From positions 186,001 to 250,000 of the forward strand of contig JAEPMJ010000001.1 of NCBI GenBank assembly GCA_017644005.1: DNA of 64,000 bases. The letters are read 5' to 3'. Under the pieces are notes generated by a model. That model made no database searches, was not told the origin of the DNA, and saw only the letters and a program-made list of their open reading frames with translations. Origin of the DNA: Rhizobiaceae bacterium (lineage in GTDB: Bacteria > Pseudomonadota > Alphaproteobacteria > Rhizobiales > Rhizobiaceae). A program made the translations under genes and the position numbers. Below, piece by piece: positions 57,340 to 64,000 of this stretch (position 1 is the first letter of the stretch; every line of letters begins with the position of its first letter).

Positions 57340-58115
57340 ACGCCGACAAACCTAACCAGACAATCGACGCCTTCCACCGCGGCAAGTTCTGGCTCGTGCA
57401 GCCGGCACGGGGGGCACATCGCGCCGGTCTGGATGCGATGCTGCTTGCCGCGGCAGTGCCGGGCAATTTCTCGGGCGTTGTGGCCGATTTCGGCGCCGGT
57501 GCAGGAGCAGCCGGGCTCGCCGTCATCGCACGCTGCGCAAAGGCGCGGGCGCTGCTTGTGGAACGTTCGCCTGAGATGGCGGAATTTGCCCGGTCAGGGC
57601 TGACGCTTGAACAAAACGCAGCGATTGCGGGCCGCGCCAGCGTAGTTGAAGCCGATGTTACGTCGCCGGCAGCCGTGCGCGTGGTGGCCGGACTCACCGA
57701 CAATTGTGCCGATTTCATCATCATGAACCCACCTTTCAACGAGGAGGGCGATCGTGCGGCGCCGGATGCACTGAAGCGACAGGCACATGTTATGGACACG
57801 GAGCTATGGGAACGCTGGCTGCGCACGGCAGCGGCACTCGCCGGGCCGAAAGCCGGGCTCGCCCTGATTGCGCGGCCGGTCTCACTGCCCGAGATACTGC
57901 CGGCGCTCAAAGGGCGCTTCGGGGCGGCGCAGATGATTGCGATACACCCGCGCGAGGACCGCGCGGCAATCCGCATCGTTATCCGTGCCTGGTATGGCGC
58001 GCGCGGTAAACTAACCGTCGCCCCCCCACTCGTCGTGCATGGTCCCTCAGGCAACCGCTTTACGGCGCGCGCCGACGACCTCTGCAACGGCGCGGCATCG
58101 CTGTTCGGCGACTGA
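57336..58115 (+). CDS. TrmN6-like tRNA1(Val) adenine-N6 methyltransferase family protein
   Basis: 259 aa class I methyltransferase. The SAM motif is VADFGAGAGAAGLAVIARC and the amino-methylase catalytic motif is IIMNPPFNEEGD (NPPF). The N-terminal TIDAFHRGKFWLVQPARGAH-type segment with DAMLLAAAV is typical of TrmN6/YfiC. It probably methylates A37 of a tRNA, but HemK-like targets are possible. The start is GTG at 57336, coupled to the DUF2007 stop; the SohB gene follows 39 bp later. Confidence 0.9.
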   Translation: MNADKPNQTIDAFHRGKFWLVQPARGAHRAGLDAMLLAAAVPGNFSGVVADFGAGAGAAGLAVIARCAKARALLVERSPEMAEFARSGLTLEQNAAIAGRASVVEADVTSPAAVRVVAGLTDNCADFIIMNPPFNEEGDRAAPDALKRQAHVMDTELWERWLRTAAALAGPKAGLALIARPVSLPEILPALKGRFGAAQMIAIHPREDRAAIRIVIRAWYGARGKLTVAPPLVVHGPSGNRFTARADDLCNGAASLFGD

Positions 58116-58154
58116 TTCTATGCCCGCCATTGCGGTTTTGCGGCGCATCCCTAA

Positions 58155-59051
58155 ATGAAGGGAACCGCACAGGAGACCGCCTTGAGACGATTGCTTTCCC
58201 CCGTTCTGCCCAAATCGATGCGCCCTGAGGGGGTGACCATTCCGGTGGTGCGCCTGCACGGTACGATTATGCCGAGCGGCGGCCAGTTCCGCCCGACGCT
58301 TTCGCTCGCATCCACGGCAGGCGTATTGCAGAAGGCGTTTTCGATGAAGAATGCTCCGGCAGTGGCGATCTCCATCAATTCGCCTGGTGGCTCTCCGGTT
58401 CAGTCGCGCCTGATCTACAAACGCATCCGCGACCTTGCGGAAGAGAAAAACAAGCTCGTCATCGTGTTTGTGGAGGATGTCGCGGCATCCGGCGGCTACA
58501 TGATCGCCGTAGCCGGCGATGAGATCATTGCCGATCCCTCCTCCATCGTCGGATCGATCGGGGTAATTTCGGCCGGATTCGGATTTGTGGAGCTGATCAA
58601 GAAGATCGGCGTCGACCGCCGTGTCTATACGGCGGGCAGCAACAAATCCGTGCTCGACCCGTTCCAGCCCGAGAAGAAAGAAGACGTTGCGCGACTCAAG
58701 GCCTTGCAACTCGACGTGCACGAGACATTCATCGACCTGGTTAAGGAACGGCGCGGAGGCAAGCTCGTCGAGAACCCTGACCTCTTCACTGGCCAGTTCT
58801 GGACCGGCAAGGCCGCGCGCGAGCTCGGCCTGGTCGACGACCTCGGCGACATGCGCTCCTTCCTCAAACAGCGCTATGGCGAAAAGACCCAGCTTCGGCT
58901 GATCAGCCCCCCGCGCGGCCTTTTCGGGCGCAGGCTGGGATTGTTCGGAGCGGGCGGAGGCGAGTTGCCCGCTCGAGCGGCCGCGGGGCTGATGAAGGGC
59001 CTGGCCGAAGAGATGGAGGAACGGGCGCTGTGGGGACGCTACGGACTTTGA
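58155..59051 (+). CDS. S49 family serine peptidase (SohB/SppA-like)
   Basis: 298 aa. The core has VAISINSPGGSPVQSRLIYK, the nucleophile serine in EDVAASGGYMIAVAGDEIIA, IVGSIGVISAGFGF, and the catalytic lysine in VYTAGSNKSVLDPF. S49 peptidases degrade signal peptides or membrane-protein fragments. There is no clear N-terminal membrane helix, so it may be membrane-associated or cytoplasmic. The C-terminus ends in a short Gly/Arg-rich part (LFGRRLGLFGAGGGEL). Confidence 0.94.
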   Translation: MKGTAQETALRRLLSPVLPKSMRPEGVTIPVVRLHGTIMPSGGQFRPTLSLASTAGVLQKAFSMKNAPAVAISINSPGGSPVQSRLIYKRIRDLAEEKNKLVIVFVEDVAASGGYMIAVAGDEIIADPSSIVGSIGVISAGFGFVELIKKIGVDRRVYTAGSNKSVLDPFQPEKKEDVARLKALQLDVHETFIDLVKERRGGKLVENPDLFTGQFWTGKAARELGLVDDLGDMRSFLKQRYGEKTQLRLISPPRGLFGRRLGLFGAGGGELPARAAAGLMKGLAEEMEERALWGRYGL

Positions 59052-59137
59052 TCGTAGCCTCGATGGCGCTAAACTAGGGACGCGTTCAAAAGCGCGAGGA
59101 ATACGGGCAAGTGTCCCGCATTCCGGGAGAACAGGTG

Positions 59138-59323
59138 ATGCCGCAGCTCATTTTTTTTGCCGCAGTCGGTGTGGCCGCTGTTGTCGGCTATCGTGCATTC
59201 ATGCGCGAGGCGAGACGCGTAACCGCGCGGGCGCGCCGTGCGGAGCAGGAACGCGCGACGGGATCCACCGGGACACTGGTCAAAGACCCCGAGACTGGCG
59301 AGTACTACCTCGCCAGAGACTGA
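59138..59323 (+). CDS. Small single-helix membrane protein of unknown function
   Basis: 61 aa. One N-terminal helix (PQLIFFAAVGVAAVVGYRAF) is followed by an Arg-rich stretch (REARRVTARARRAEQERATG) and a C-terminal DPETGEYYLARD segment. Proteins ending in a KDPETGEYY-type motif occur in rhizobia beside ispE; function unknown. The start chosen is ATG at 59138 with a gggaga site; GTG at 59111 is open. It ends 4 bp before the ispE start. Confidence 0.8.
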   Translation: MPQLIFFAAVGVAAVVGYRAFMREARRVTARARRAEQERATGSTGTLVKDPETGEYYLARD

Positions 59324-59327
59324 TCTC

Positions 59328-60200
59328 TTGCGGGCGAACGTCATTACCCGCTTGGCAGCGGCCAAGCTGAACCTGGCGCTGCATGTGACCGGGCGACGCG
59401 CGGATGGCTATCATCTTCTCGAAAGCCTGGTCGCTTTCGCAGATTTCGGAGACGAGGTGACGGTCGAACCCGCCGAGACAGACGAGTTCGTTGTCCGTGG
59501 TCCTTACGCGTCCTGGGTACCCATCGACGACAGCAATCTCGTGATTGCGGCGCGCGACTTCCTGCGCGACCTGCTTCCCGGCGGCGACACGCCGCCTGTG
59601 CGCATTTCGCTCGACAAGCGCCTTCCGGTGGCATCCGGTGTCGGTGGCGGGTCGAGCGATGCGGCGGCGGCGATAAAAGCGCTGATTGTGCTGTGGGGCG
59701 CACGGGTCGACGAGTGGAAGCTTGCCGCCGCGGCCGTGTCACTCGGAGCCGATCTTCCCATGTGCCTCGTCGAGCGTCCGCTCATTGCACGCGGCATTGG
59801 CGACGAGATCGAGCCGCTTCCCACGTTGCCCTGCGTGCATGCGGTTCTGGTCAATCCCGGTGCTCAGATTTCAACGCCGGAGGTATTCGGGGCGCTGGAG
59901 AAACACGACAACGATCCGCTTCCCGATTGGCCCGGAGCGAACGGAGCGCTGGAACTGGCGAGAGCGCTAACCGGCCTGCGCAACGATCTGCAGCGTCCGG
60001 CGATTGAGCAGTGTCCGGCGATCAGCGACGTGCTTGAGGCGCTGCGCGCGAATGGCGCGGAACTTTCCCGCATGTCCGGGTCGGGCGCGACATGTTTCGG
60101 CATTTTCGACGGTCCTGGACCAGCATTTGCCGCTGCCGATGTGATAGGCAAAAGGGAGCCGGGCTGGTTCGTGGAACCATGCCTGATCAGAGGAACCTGA
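59328..60200 (+). CDS. ispE: 4-diphosphocytidyl-2-C-methyl-D-erythritol kinase
   Basis: About 290 aa GHMP kinase of the MEP pathway. The substrate region AAAKLNLALHVTGRRADGYH starts the domain and the ATP loop is LPVASGVGGGSSDAAAAIKA; MSGSGATCFGIF is the third GHMP motif. The start is uncertain: TTG at 59328 gives RANVITRLAAAKLNLAL, the shortest N-terminus that keeps the first motif; earlier in-frame ATG at 59238 lies deep in the previous gene. No strong ribosome site is seen, so coupling to the upstream small gene is likely. Confidence 0.94.
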   Translation: MRANVITRLAAAKLNLALHVTGRRADGYHLLESLVAFADFGDEVTVEPAETDEFVVRGPYASWVPIDDSNLVIAARDFLRDLLPGGDTPPVRISLDKRLPVASGVGGGSSDAAAAIKALIVLWGARVDEWKLAAAAVSLGADLPMCLVERPLIARGIGDEIEPLPTLPCVHAVLVNPGAQISTPEVFGALEKHDNDPLPDWPGANGALELARALTGLRNDLQRPAIEQCPAISDVLEALRANGAELSRMSGSGATCFGIFDGPGPAFAAADVIGKREPGWFVEPCLIRGT

Positions 60201-60205
60201 CTGAC

Positions 60206-60763
60206 ATGGCCGGAATCGACGACACAAGACCTTTCGTGGCTGTCGGCATTGCCGTACTTACCGTGTCGGATACGCGTTCGCTCGACAATGACCGCTCGGG
60301 CGAAACGCTTGTGGAGCGCATCACACAGGCCGGTCACCGGCTGGCGGCCCGCGACATCGCGTCCGACGACGTGGAGGCGATCCGTTCCGTGGTCGGCAAG
60401 TGGGCGGCCGACGAGGCGATCGACGTCGTAATCACCACCGGCGGCACCGGCTTCACCGGCCGTGACGTCACGCCCGAGGCACTGGAGCCGCTGTTCGACA
60501 AGCGCATGGACGGCTTTTCGGAAGTGTTTCACCGCATCTCGTTCGACAAGATCGGCACGTCGACGATCCAGTCGCGGGCGACGGCGGGGCTGATCGGAAC
60601 GACGTTTGTGTTCGTGCTGCCGGGTTCGCCCGGGGCCTGCCGCGACGCCTGGGACGGGATATTGATGGCGCAGCTCGATTACCGGCACATGCCCTGCAAT
60701 TTCGTGGAGATCATGCCGCGACTCGATGAACATCTGAAGCGCGGCGCAGGCGCAAGTGTGTAA
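60206..60763 (+). CDS. moaB: Molybdenum cofactor biosynthesis protein B
   Basis: 185 aa. The MoaB/MogA fold is shown by VAVGIAVLTVSDTRSLDNDR, DVVITTGGTGFTGRDVTPEA, DKIGTSTIQSRATAGLIGTT and FVLPGSPGACRDAW. It adenylylates molybdopterin or is MoaB-like in precursor handling. The start is ATG at 60206, with agagga about 10 nt upstream, 5 bp after the ispE stop, so the genes are probably co-transcribed. It ends next to the convergent glycosyltransferase gene without a gap. Confidence 0.95.
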   Translation: MAGIDDTRPFVAVGIAVLTVSDTRSLDNDRSGETLVERITQAGHRLAARDIASDDVEAIRSVVGKWAADEAIDVVITTGGTGFTGRDVTPEALEPLFDKRMDGFSEVFHRISFDKIGTSTIQSRATAGLIGTTFVFVLPGSPGACRDAWDGILMAQLDYRHMPCNFVEIMPRLDEHLKRGAGASV

Positions 60764-61270
60764 CTAACGCTGTGGTGCGACCGAAATGCGCGCAGCGAGC
60801 TGTTTCGTCGCAAGCCCGCGCGCCAGATCGTCAGCTGTCGCGGCATTGCGCGCCAGCCCAGTCGCCTGTGTCCGGATGATTACCAACCCCTCGCTAAGTG
60901 CCCGTTTGGAAGAAAAGACCCGCGCCAGAAAAGGCAGCCGGTCTTCCTCCGACCGCGAGAAGCGCGCGGGCGTGGCTTGCCCTGCCATGTGCTGAGCGAC
61001 ATGCTCCGCCCATCCATCCAGCGGACGGGCGCCGGCTTCCACGATCAGTAGCCAATCGCTTTTCGCCCGCTCGACGGCATGCGCGATTGTACCTTCGTTG
61101 AGAAAGGTGCAGCCGGCGACTTCCGCGACCTTTTCAGTGCCGTCGGTCGAGCCGCGGTCGCATACAATCACCTCTCGCACCGCGCCCTCGACGGCCGAGC
61201 TTACCAGCGACGACAATGTGCGGGCGAGCGCGTCTTCATCGTTGTGCGTTTCGATGATCACGGACAGCAT
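60764..61270 (-). CDS. Family 2 glycosyltransferase-like protein
   Basis: 168 aa, short for the family. The GT-A start MLSVIIETHNDEDALARTLS and the nucleotide-binding VREVIVCDRGSTDGTEKVAE are present, but the middle and end (WLLIVEAGARPLDGWAEHVA) are brief and no clear DxD is seen, so catalytic activity is unsure. The start ATG at 61270 gives the normal first strand; ATG at 61282 adds four residues. It is convergent with moaB. The frame stays open far upstream, antisense to the radical SAM gene, without coding sense. Confidence 0.85.
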   Translation of the reverse strand: MLSVIIETHNDEDALARTLSSLVSSAVEGAVREVIVCDRGSTDGTEKVAEVAGCTFLNEGTIAHAVERAKSDWLLIVEAGARPLDGWAEHVAQHMAGQATPARFSRSEEDRLPFLARVFSSKRALSEGLVIIRTQATGLARNAATADDLARGLATKQLAARISVAPQR

Positions 61271-61414
61271 GGCAACCCGCATATCGCAAAGACCCGGCAA
61301 ACACCAGTTTGCTGCTGTCGCAAGAAAGTTCTTGCTTTGTTCCATTTCTCGAAATAGGAATAGTTTCATGTCCGGCGACCGATTCCGGCCGGCACCGAAA
61401 ATCGGAGACAAGCG

Positions 61415-62566
61415 ATGGAACCCATCGTCAGAGCAGATAGCGCCGCCTTTGCCGGCGGCGCGGAACTTGCCAATACGGTGATTGACGGAAGTGGCTTTCG
61501 GCTGCCGGGCGAGCGGCGTCGCGGACGCGGTTCCGCCGTCAATCCAAGCGGACGCTACGAGGCGCTGTCGCGCCATGTCTTCGACGATGGCTGGAACAGC
61601 CTGGAAGAACTGCCGCCATTCAAAACCGATGTGCAGATCGAGAAGCCCCGCGTGATCATTACGCGCAATGCTTCGCCCGACATTTCCTTCGACCGCTCCA
61701 TTAATCCGTATCGTGGCTGTGAGCATGGCTGTGTCTACTGCTTTGCGCGCCCCACCCATGCCTATATGGGCCTTTCGGCCGGGCTCGATTTCGAATCCAA
61801 GCTGTTTGCCAAACCGGATGCCGCAAAGCTGCTGGAGCGCGAGTTGAGCCGCGAGGGCTATGAGCCGCGCACCATCGCCATCGGCACCAACACCGATCCA
61901 TACCAGCCTGTCGAGAAGCAGTTCCGCATCATGCGCGAAGTCCTCGAAGTATTGGAAGCGCACGACCATCCGGTAGGAATCGTGACCAAATCTGCGCTGG
62001 TGATGCGCGACATCGATATCCTGTCGCGAATGGCCGAAAAGGGGCTGGCCAAGGTGGCGCTCTCCGTCACCACGCTCGACCGCAAGCTGGCGCGAACGAT
62101 GGAGCCGCGCGCCGCGACCCCACCCCGCCGGCTGGAAGCACTGCGGACGCTGTCTGAGGCCGGCATTCCCGTTTCTGTGATGATCGGGCCGGTTATTCCC
62201 GGTCTCAACGACCAGGAAATCGAGCGCATCCTGGATTCGGCGCATGCAGCGGGCGCGCGGGAGGCCGGTTACATCCTGCTGCGTCTGCCGCTTGAAGTGA
62301 GCCCGATCTTCAAGGAATGGCTGCTCAGGCACTACCCGGACCGCTACCGGCATGTGATTTCGCTGATCCGCTCCATGCGCGGCGGCAAGGACTACGATTC
62401 GGAATGGGGCAAGCGAATGCGCGGCAGCGGTCCTTACGCCTGGCAGATCGGCCGGCGTTTCGAGATCGCGGCCAAGCGGCTCGGCCTCAACACCGACCGG
62501 CGCAAGCTCAGAACCGACCTGTTCCGCGCGCCGGAGCCGGCAGGAAAGCAGCTGGCGCTGTTCTAG
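61415..62566 (+). CDS. PA0069 family radical SAM protein
   Basis: 383 aa. The Fe-S cluster cysteines are in [20 protein letters not shown] (C-x3-C-x2-C). Other conserved blocks are [37 protein letters not shown] and [15 protein letters not shown]. The group is related to spore photoproduct lyase-like proteins; the reaction is unknown. The C-terminus ends [15 protein letters not shown], typical of the group. It lies in the usual rhizobial order between the glycosyltransferase and rnhB. Confidence 0.94.
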   Translation: MEPIVRADSAAFAGGAELANTVIDGSGFRLPGERRRGRGSAVNPSGRYEALSRHVFDDGWNSLEELPPFKTDVQIEKPRVIITRNASPDISFDRSINPYRGCEHGCVYCFARPTHAYMGLSAGLDFESKLFAKPDAAKLLERELSREGYEPRTIAIGTNTDPYQPVEKQFRIMREVLEVLEAHDHPVGIVTKSALVMRDIDILSRMAEKGLAKVALSVTTLDRKLARTMEPRAATPPRRLEALRTLSEAGIPVSVMIGPVIPGLNDQEIERILDSAHAAGAREAGYILLRLPLEVSPIFKEWLLRHYPDRYRHVISLIRSMRGGKDYDSEWGKRMRGSGPYAWQIGRRFEIAAKRLGLNTDRRKLRTDLFRAPEPAGKQLALF

Positions 62567-62705
62567 AATATGCGGCCGCAAGGCCGCGACGATACCCGTT
62601 CGGCGTTCCCCGATCCCCATGCCGACGGTGCCCTTCCCCGCCCTGCCCCCTCTCGGCCGGGAAGGACTTGCGGAGAATCGGAGCCGGTGCGAGCATCGCC
62701 GCACA

Positions 62706-63386
62706 ATGGCTCGCCCGGCATCCGATTCTCCCCCCCTCTTCGCGCTTCCAGACAAGCCTGATTTCGCGATCGAGGCACGTGCCATCGCGCGCGGCAGCGT
62801 GCCGGTCGCGGGAATGGACGAGGCAGGGCGCGGGCCGCTCGCCGGTCCGGTCGTCGCGGCAGCAGTGATCCTCGACCCGGAGCGCATTCCGGACGGCCTG
62901 GACGATTCCAAACGCCTGACGGCGGCGACAAGAGCCGAGCTCTTCGATGTGATTTCAGAAACCGCGCTTGCCGTATCCGTCGCGTCGCTCTGCGCTTCGT
63001 CCATCGATACGACCGACATCCGCAAAGCCAGCCTCGAGGCGATGCGCAGGGCATGCGCAGGACTGACCTCGGTACCAGCACTCGGCCTGGCAGACGGACG
63101 CGACATACCGCCCGGCCTTGGGTTCGAATGCAATGCGATCGTGAAAGGCGACCGGATCTCGGTTTCGATCGCAGCTGCGTCGATCATCGCCAAGGTGACG
63201 CGCGACCGCATGATGACCAGACGCGGGCAACTCGATGGGCGCTACGGCTTCGAGCGGCATATGGGGTACGCGACCGAGGAACACCGTGACGCGATCGGCT
63301 CATTCGGCGCTGTGCCGCGCCTGCACCGCATGACGTTCGCGCCGCTCAGGCTGGAGCCGCACACCGCCGAACAGGCTGCCGAATGA
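62706..63386 (+). CDS. rnhB: Ribonuclease HII
   Basis: 226 aa enzyme that nicks at ribonucleotides in DNA. The acidic site is in [20 protein letters not shown] (D38, E39), with [10 protein letters not shown] for a further Asp and [17 protein letters not shown] and [11 protein letters not shown] downstream. The start chosen is ATG at 62706; the frame is open 29 codons further through a region of low coding sense. With rnhA at 5073-5528 the organism has both RNase H types. Confidence 0.96.
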   Translation: MARPASDSPPLFALPDKPDFAIEARAIARGSVPVAGMDEAGRGPLAGPVVAAAVILDPERIPDGLDDSKRLTAATRAELFDVISETALAVSVASLCASSIDTTDIRKASLEAMRRACAGLTSVPALGLADGRDIPPGLGFECNAIVKGDRISVSIAAASIIAKVTRDRMMTRRGQLDGRYGFERHMGYATEEHRDAIGSFGAVPRLHRMTFAPLRLEPHTAEQAAE

Positions 63387-63388
63387 AA

Positions 63389-63419
63389 AACGCCGCGCGG
63401 GCTGAGCCGGCGCGGCGTT
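63389..63419. terminator. Bidirectional terminator between rnhB and atpF
   Basis: A perfect 10-bp stem (aacgccgcgc / gcgcggcgtt) with an 11-nt loop lies in the 57-bp convergent gap. On the minus strand it is followed by a run of five T (63386-63390 region reads as ttttt), the intrinsic-terminator pattern for the ATP synthase transcript. On the plus strand only ttaat follows. Confidence 0.8.
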
Positions 63420-63443
63420 AATCTGAGGTAGAACCCGGTCCGC

Positions 63444-63935
63444 CTAGTTGAGGCGGGAACGCACATCCTTGAGCGCCGACTTGAACAGCTCGCCGCGTAC
63501 TTTCGCGTCAACCTTGCTGGCAAGCAGATCACCGGCAGCTGCAACGGCGACGTCGACTGCGCGTGCGCGTACTTCATTGACAGCGTCGCGTTCAGCCTGG
63601 GCGATCTTGTGCTCGGCCATCGCCGTACGGCGGGTGACGTATTCCTGCGTTTTCTGCTTTGCCTCATCCAGAAGCAGGCTGGCGTCGCGCTTGGCGGCTG
63701 CAACGATGTCGCTTGCCTCCTGCTCCGCCTCCTTGCGCTTGCGCTGGTATTCAGCAAGCAGCTGCTGAGCTTCCTCACGCAGCTTGCGTGCTTCATCGAG
63801 CTCATCGCGGATGCGATCTGCCCGGTCGTCCAACGACTTGAATACGGTCGCCGGCACTTTCAGGTAGACAACGATGCCGAGGAAGATGATGAGCGCGACC
63901 AGCGTCCATACAGTGGCGAGTGATGTAGCGTCCAT
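63444..63935 (-). CDS. atpF: F0F1 ATP synthase subunit b
   Basis: 163 aa. One N-terminal membrane helix (LATVWTLVALIIFLGIVVYL) precedes a long charged helix that forms the peripheral stalk (DRADRIRDELDEARKLREEA, QQLLAEYQRKRKEAEQEASD). It links F1 to the membrane sector. The start is ATG at 63935, 12 bp after the preceding partial gene. The F0 genes of rhizobia run a-c-b'-b, so this is the last gene and is followed by a terminator. Confidence 0.97.
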   Translation of the reverse strand: MDATSLATVWTLVALIIFLGIVVYLKVPATVFKSLDDRADRIRDELDEARKLREEAQQLLAEYQRKRKEAEQEASDIVAAAKRDASLLLDEAKQKTQEYVTRRTAMAEHKIAQAERDAVNEVRARAVDVAVAAAGDLLASKVDAKVRGELFKSALKDVRSRLN

Positions 63936-63947
63936 GTCGGCCAGCCC

Positions 63948-64000
63948 CTAGTTGCGTGCCCGGGAGACCGCAGCCTGAATTTCGGCTTTGGTCGTCTTGC
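63948..64000 (-). CDS. Partial gene, probably ATP synthase subunit b' (C-terminus)
   Basis: Only the last 17 codons are in the window, ending KTTKAEIQAAVSRARN and TAG at 63950-63948. The position directly upstream of atpF, with a 12-bp gap, and the charged helical content fit the C-terminus of the b' subunit, as expected from rhizobial F0 gene order. The 5' part lies beyond the window. Confidence 0.6.
   Translation of the reverse strand, partial: KTTKAEIQAAVSRARN

Noticed and set aside
62572..62587. gcggcc-gcaa-ggccgc stem after the radical SAM gene as a terminator
   Set aside because: Six-bp stem without a T-run, and rnhB follows on the same strand; evidence too weak to call.
60764..63211. 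815-codon open frame on the minus strand covering the radical SAM and rnhB genes
   Set aside because: Only its last 170 or so codons make a recognisable protein (the glycosyltransferase). The rest is antisense to well-conserved genes and has Arg/Ala/Ser-rich shadow composition.

Overview
The window reads as chromosomal core DNA of a high-GC alphaproteobacterium of the order Hyphomicrobiales (Rhizobiales), most like the Phyllobacteriaceae/Mesorhizobium side. This is inferred from gene content and order: an aa3 cytochrome oxidase cluster running into SURF1-ispH-thrB-rnhA, an IalB-family protein, the tldD/cobB/rRNA-methylase/tlyA/dxs/xseB/histone-deacetylase-like block, DUF1344, DUF6101 and RT0821-type proteins, and the moaB-glycosyltransferase-PA0069-rnhB-atpF block. 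No rRNA, tRNA, CRISPR array, phage or insertion sequence was recognised. Genes are dense and many pairs overlap by 4 nt (ATGA/GTGA), which suggests translational coupling.

Layout. 1-5.1 kb: a membrane c-di-GMP phosphodiesterase-type protein, YqgE, a periplasmic DsbD-alpha-like protein and a peroxiredoxin. 5.1-14.5 kb (minus): one long run coxB-coxA-ctaB-small protein-ctaG-coxC-L,D-transpeptidase-DUF983-SURF1-ispH-thrB-rnhA. 14.9-17.7 kb (plus): IalB, TldD, sirtuin deacylase. 17.8-27.4 kb (minus): RNA methylase, a frameshifted tlyA, a small exported protein, dxs, pirin, a VapBC-type toxin-antitoxin pair, DUF2277, xseB, histone-deacetylase-like hydrolase, a membrane protein and an FG-GAP protein. 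27.4-29.4 kb: a divergent TetR/MFS pair with three identical-type palindromic operators. 29.4-35.8 kb: RibB with a dead GTP cyclohydrolase II-like domain, AroC, DUF1344, histidine phosphatase, FabI, DnaJ-like protein, lipoprotein and PdxH.

35.8-38.9 kb is the most accessory-looking part: an orphan tadE-tadG pair with a LuxR-type regulator in more AT-rich DNA. 39.2-45.9 kb holds an acyl-CoA dehydrogenase/enoyl-CoA hydratase pair, PurD, a carboxymuconolactone-decarboxylase-like protein divergent from an HxlR regulator, UbiA and DUF6101. 46.1-55.8 kb holds a GlcD-type flavoprotein, threonylcarbamoyl-AMP synthase, two exported proteins of unknown function, glyS, glyQ and a TPR-LysM protein. 56-64 kb holds polyprenyl diphosphate synthase, DUF2007, TrmN6-like methylase, SohB-like protease, ispE, moaB, a family 2 glycosyltransferase, a radical SAM protein, rnhB and the end of the ATP synthase b-subunit genes.

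Pathway links: isoprenoid supply (dxs, ispE, ispH, polyprenyl synthase) feeds quinone (ubiA) and haem O (ctaB) synthesis, and so the cytochrome oxidase encoded here. The oddest loci are tlyA, split at a G8 tract; glyS, which carries a roughly 119-residue in-frame insertion of different codon use; and a duplicated glyS start 118 bp upstream of the real one, differing only at synonymous positions. No large undescribed multi-gene system was found; the findings are mostly local.
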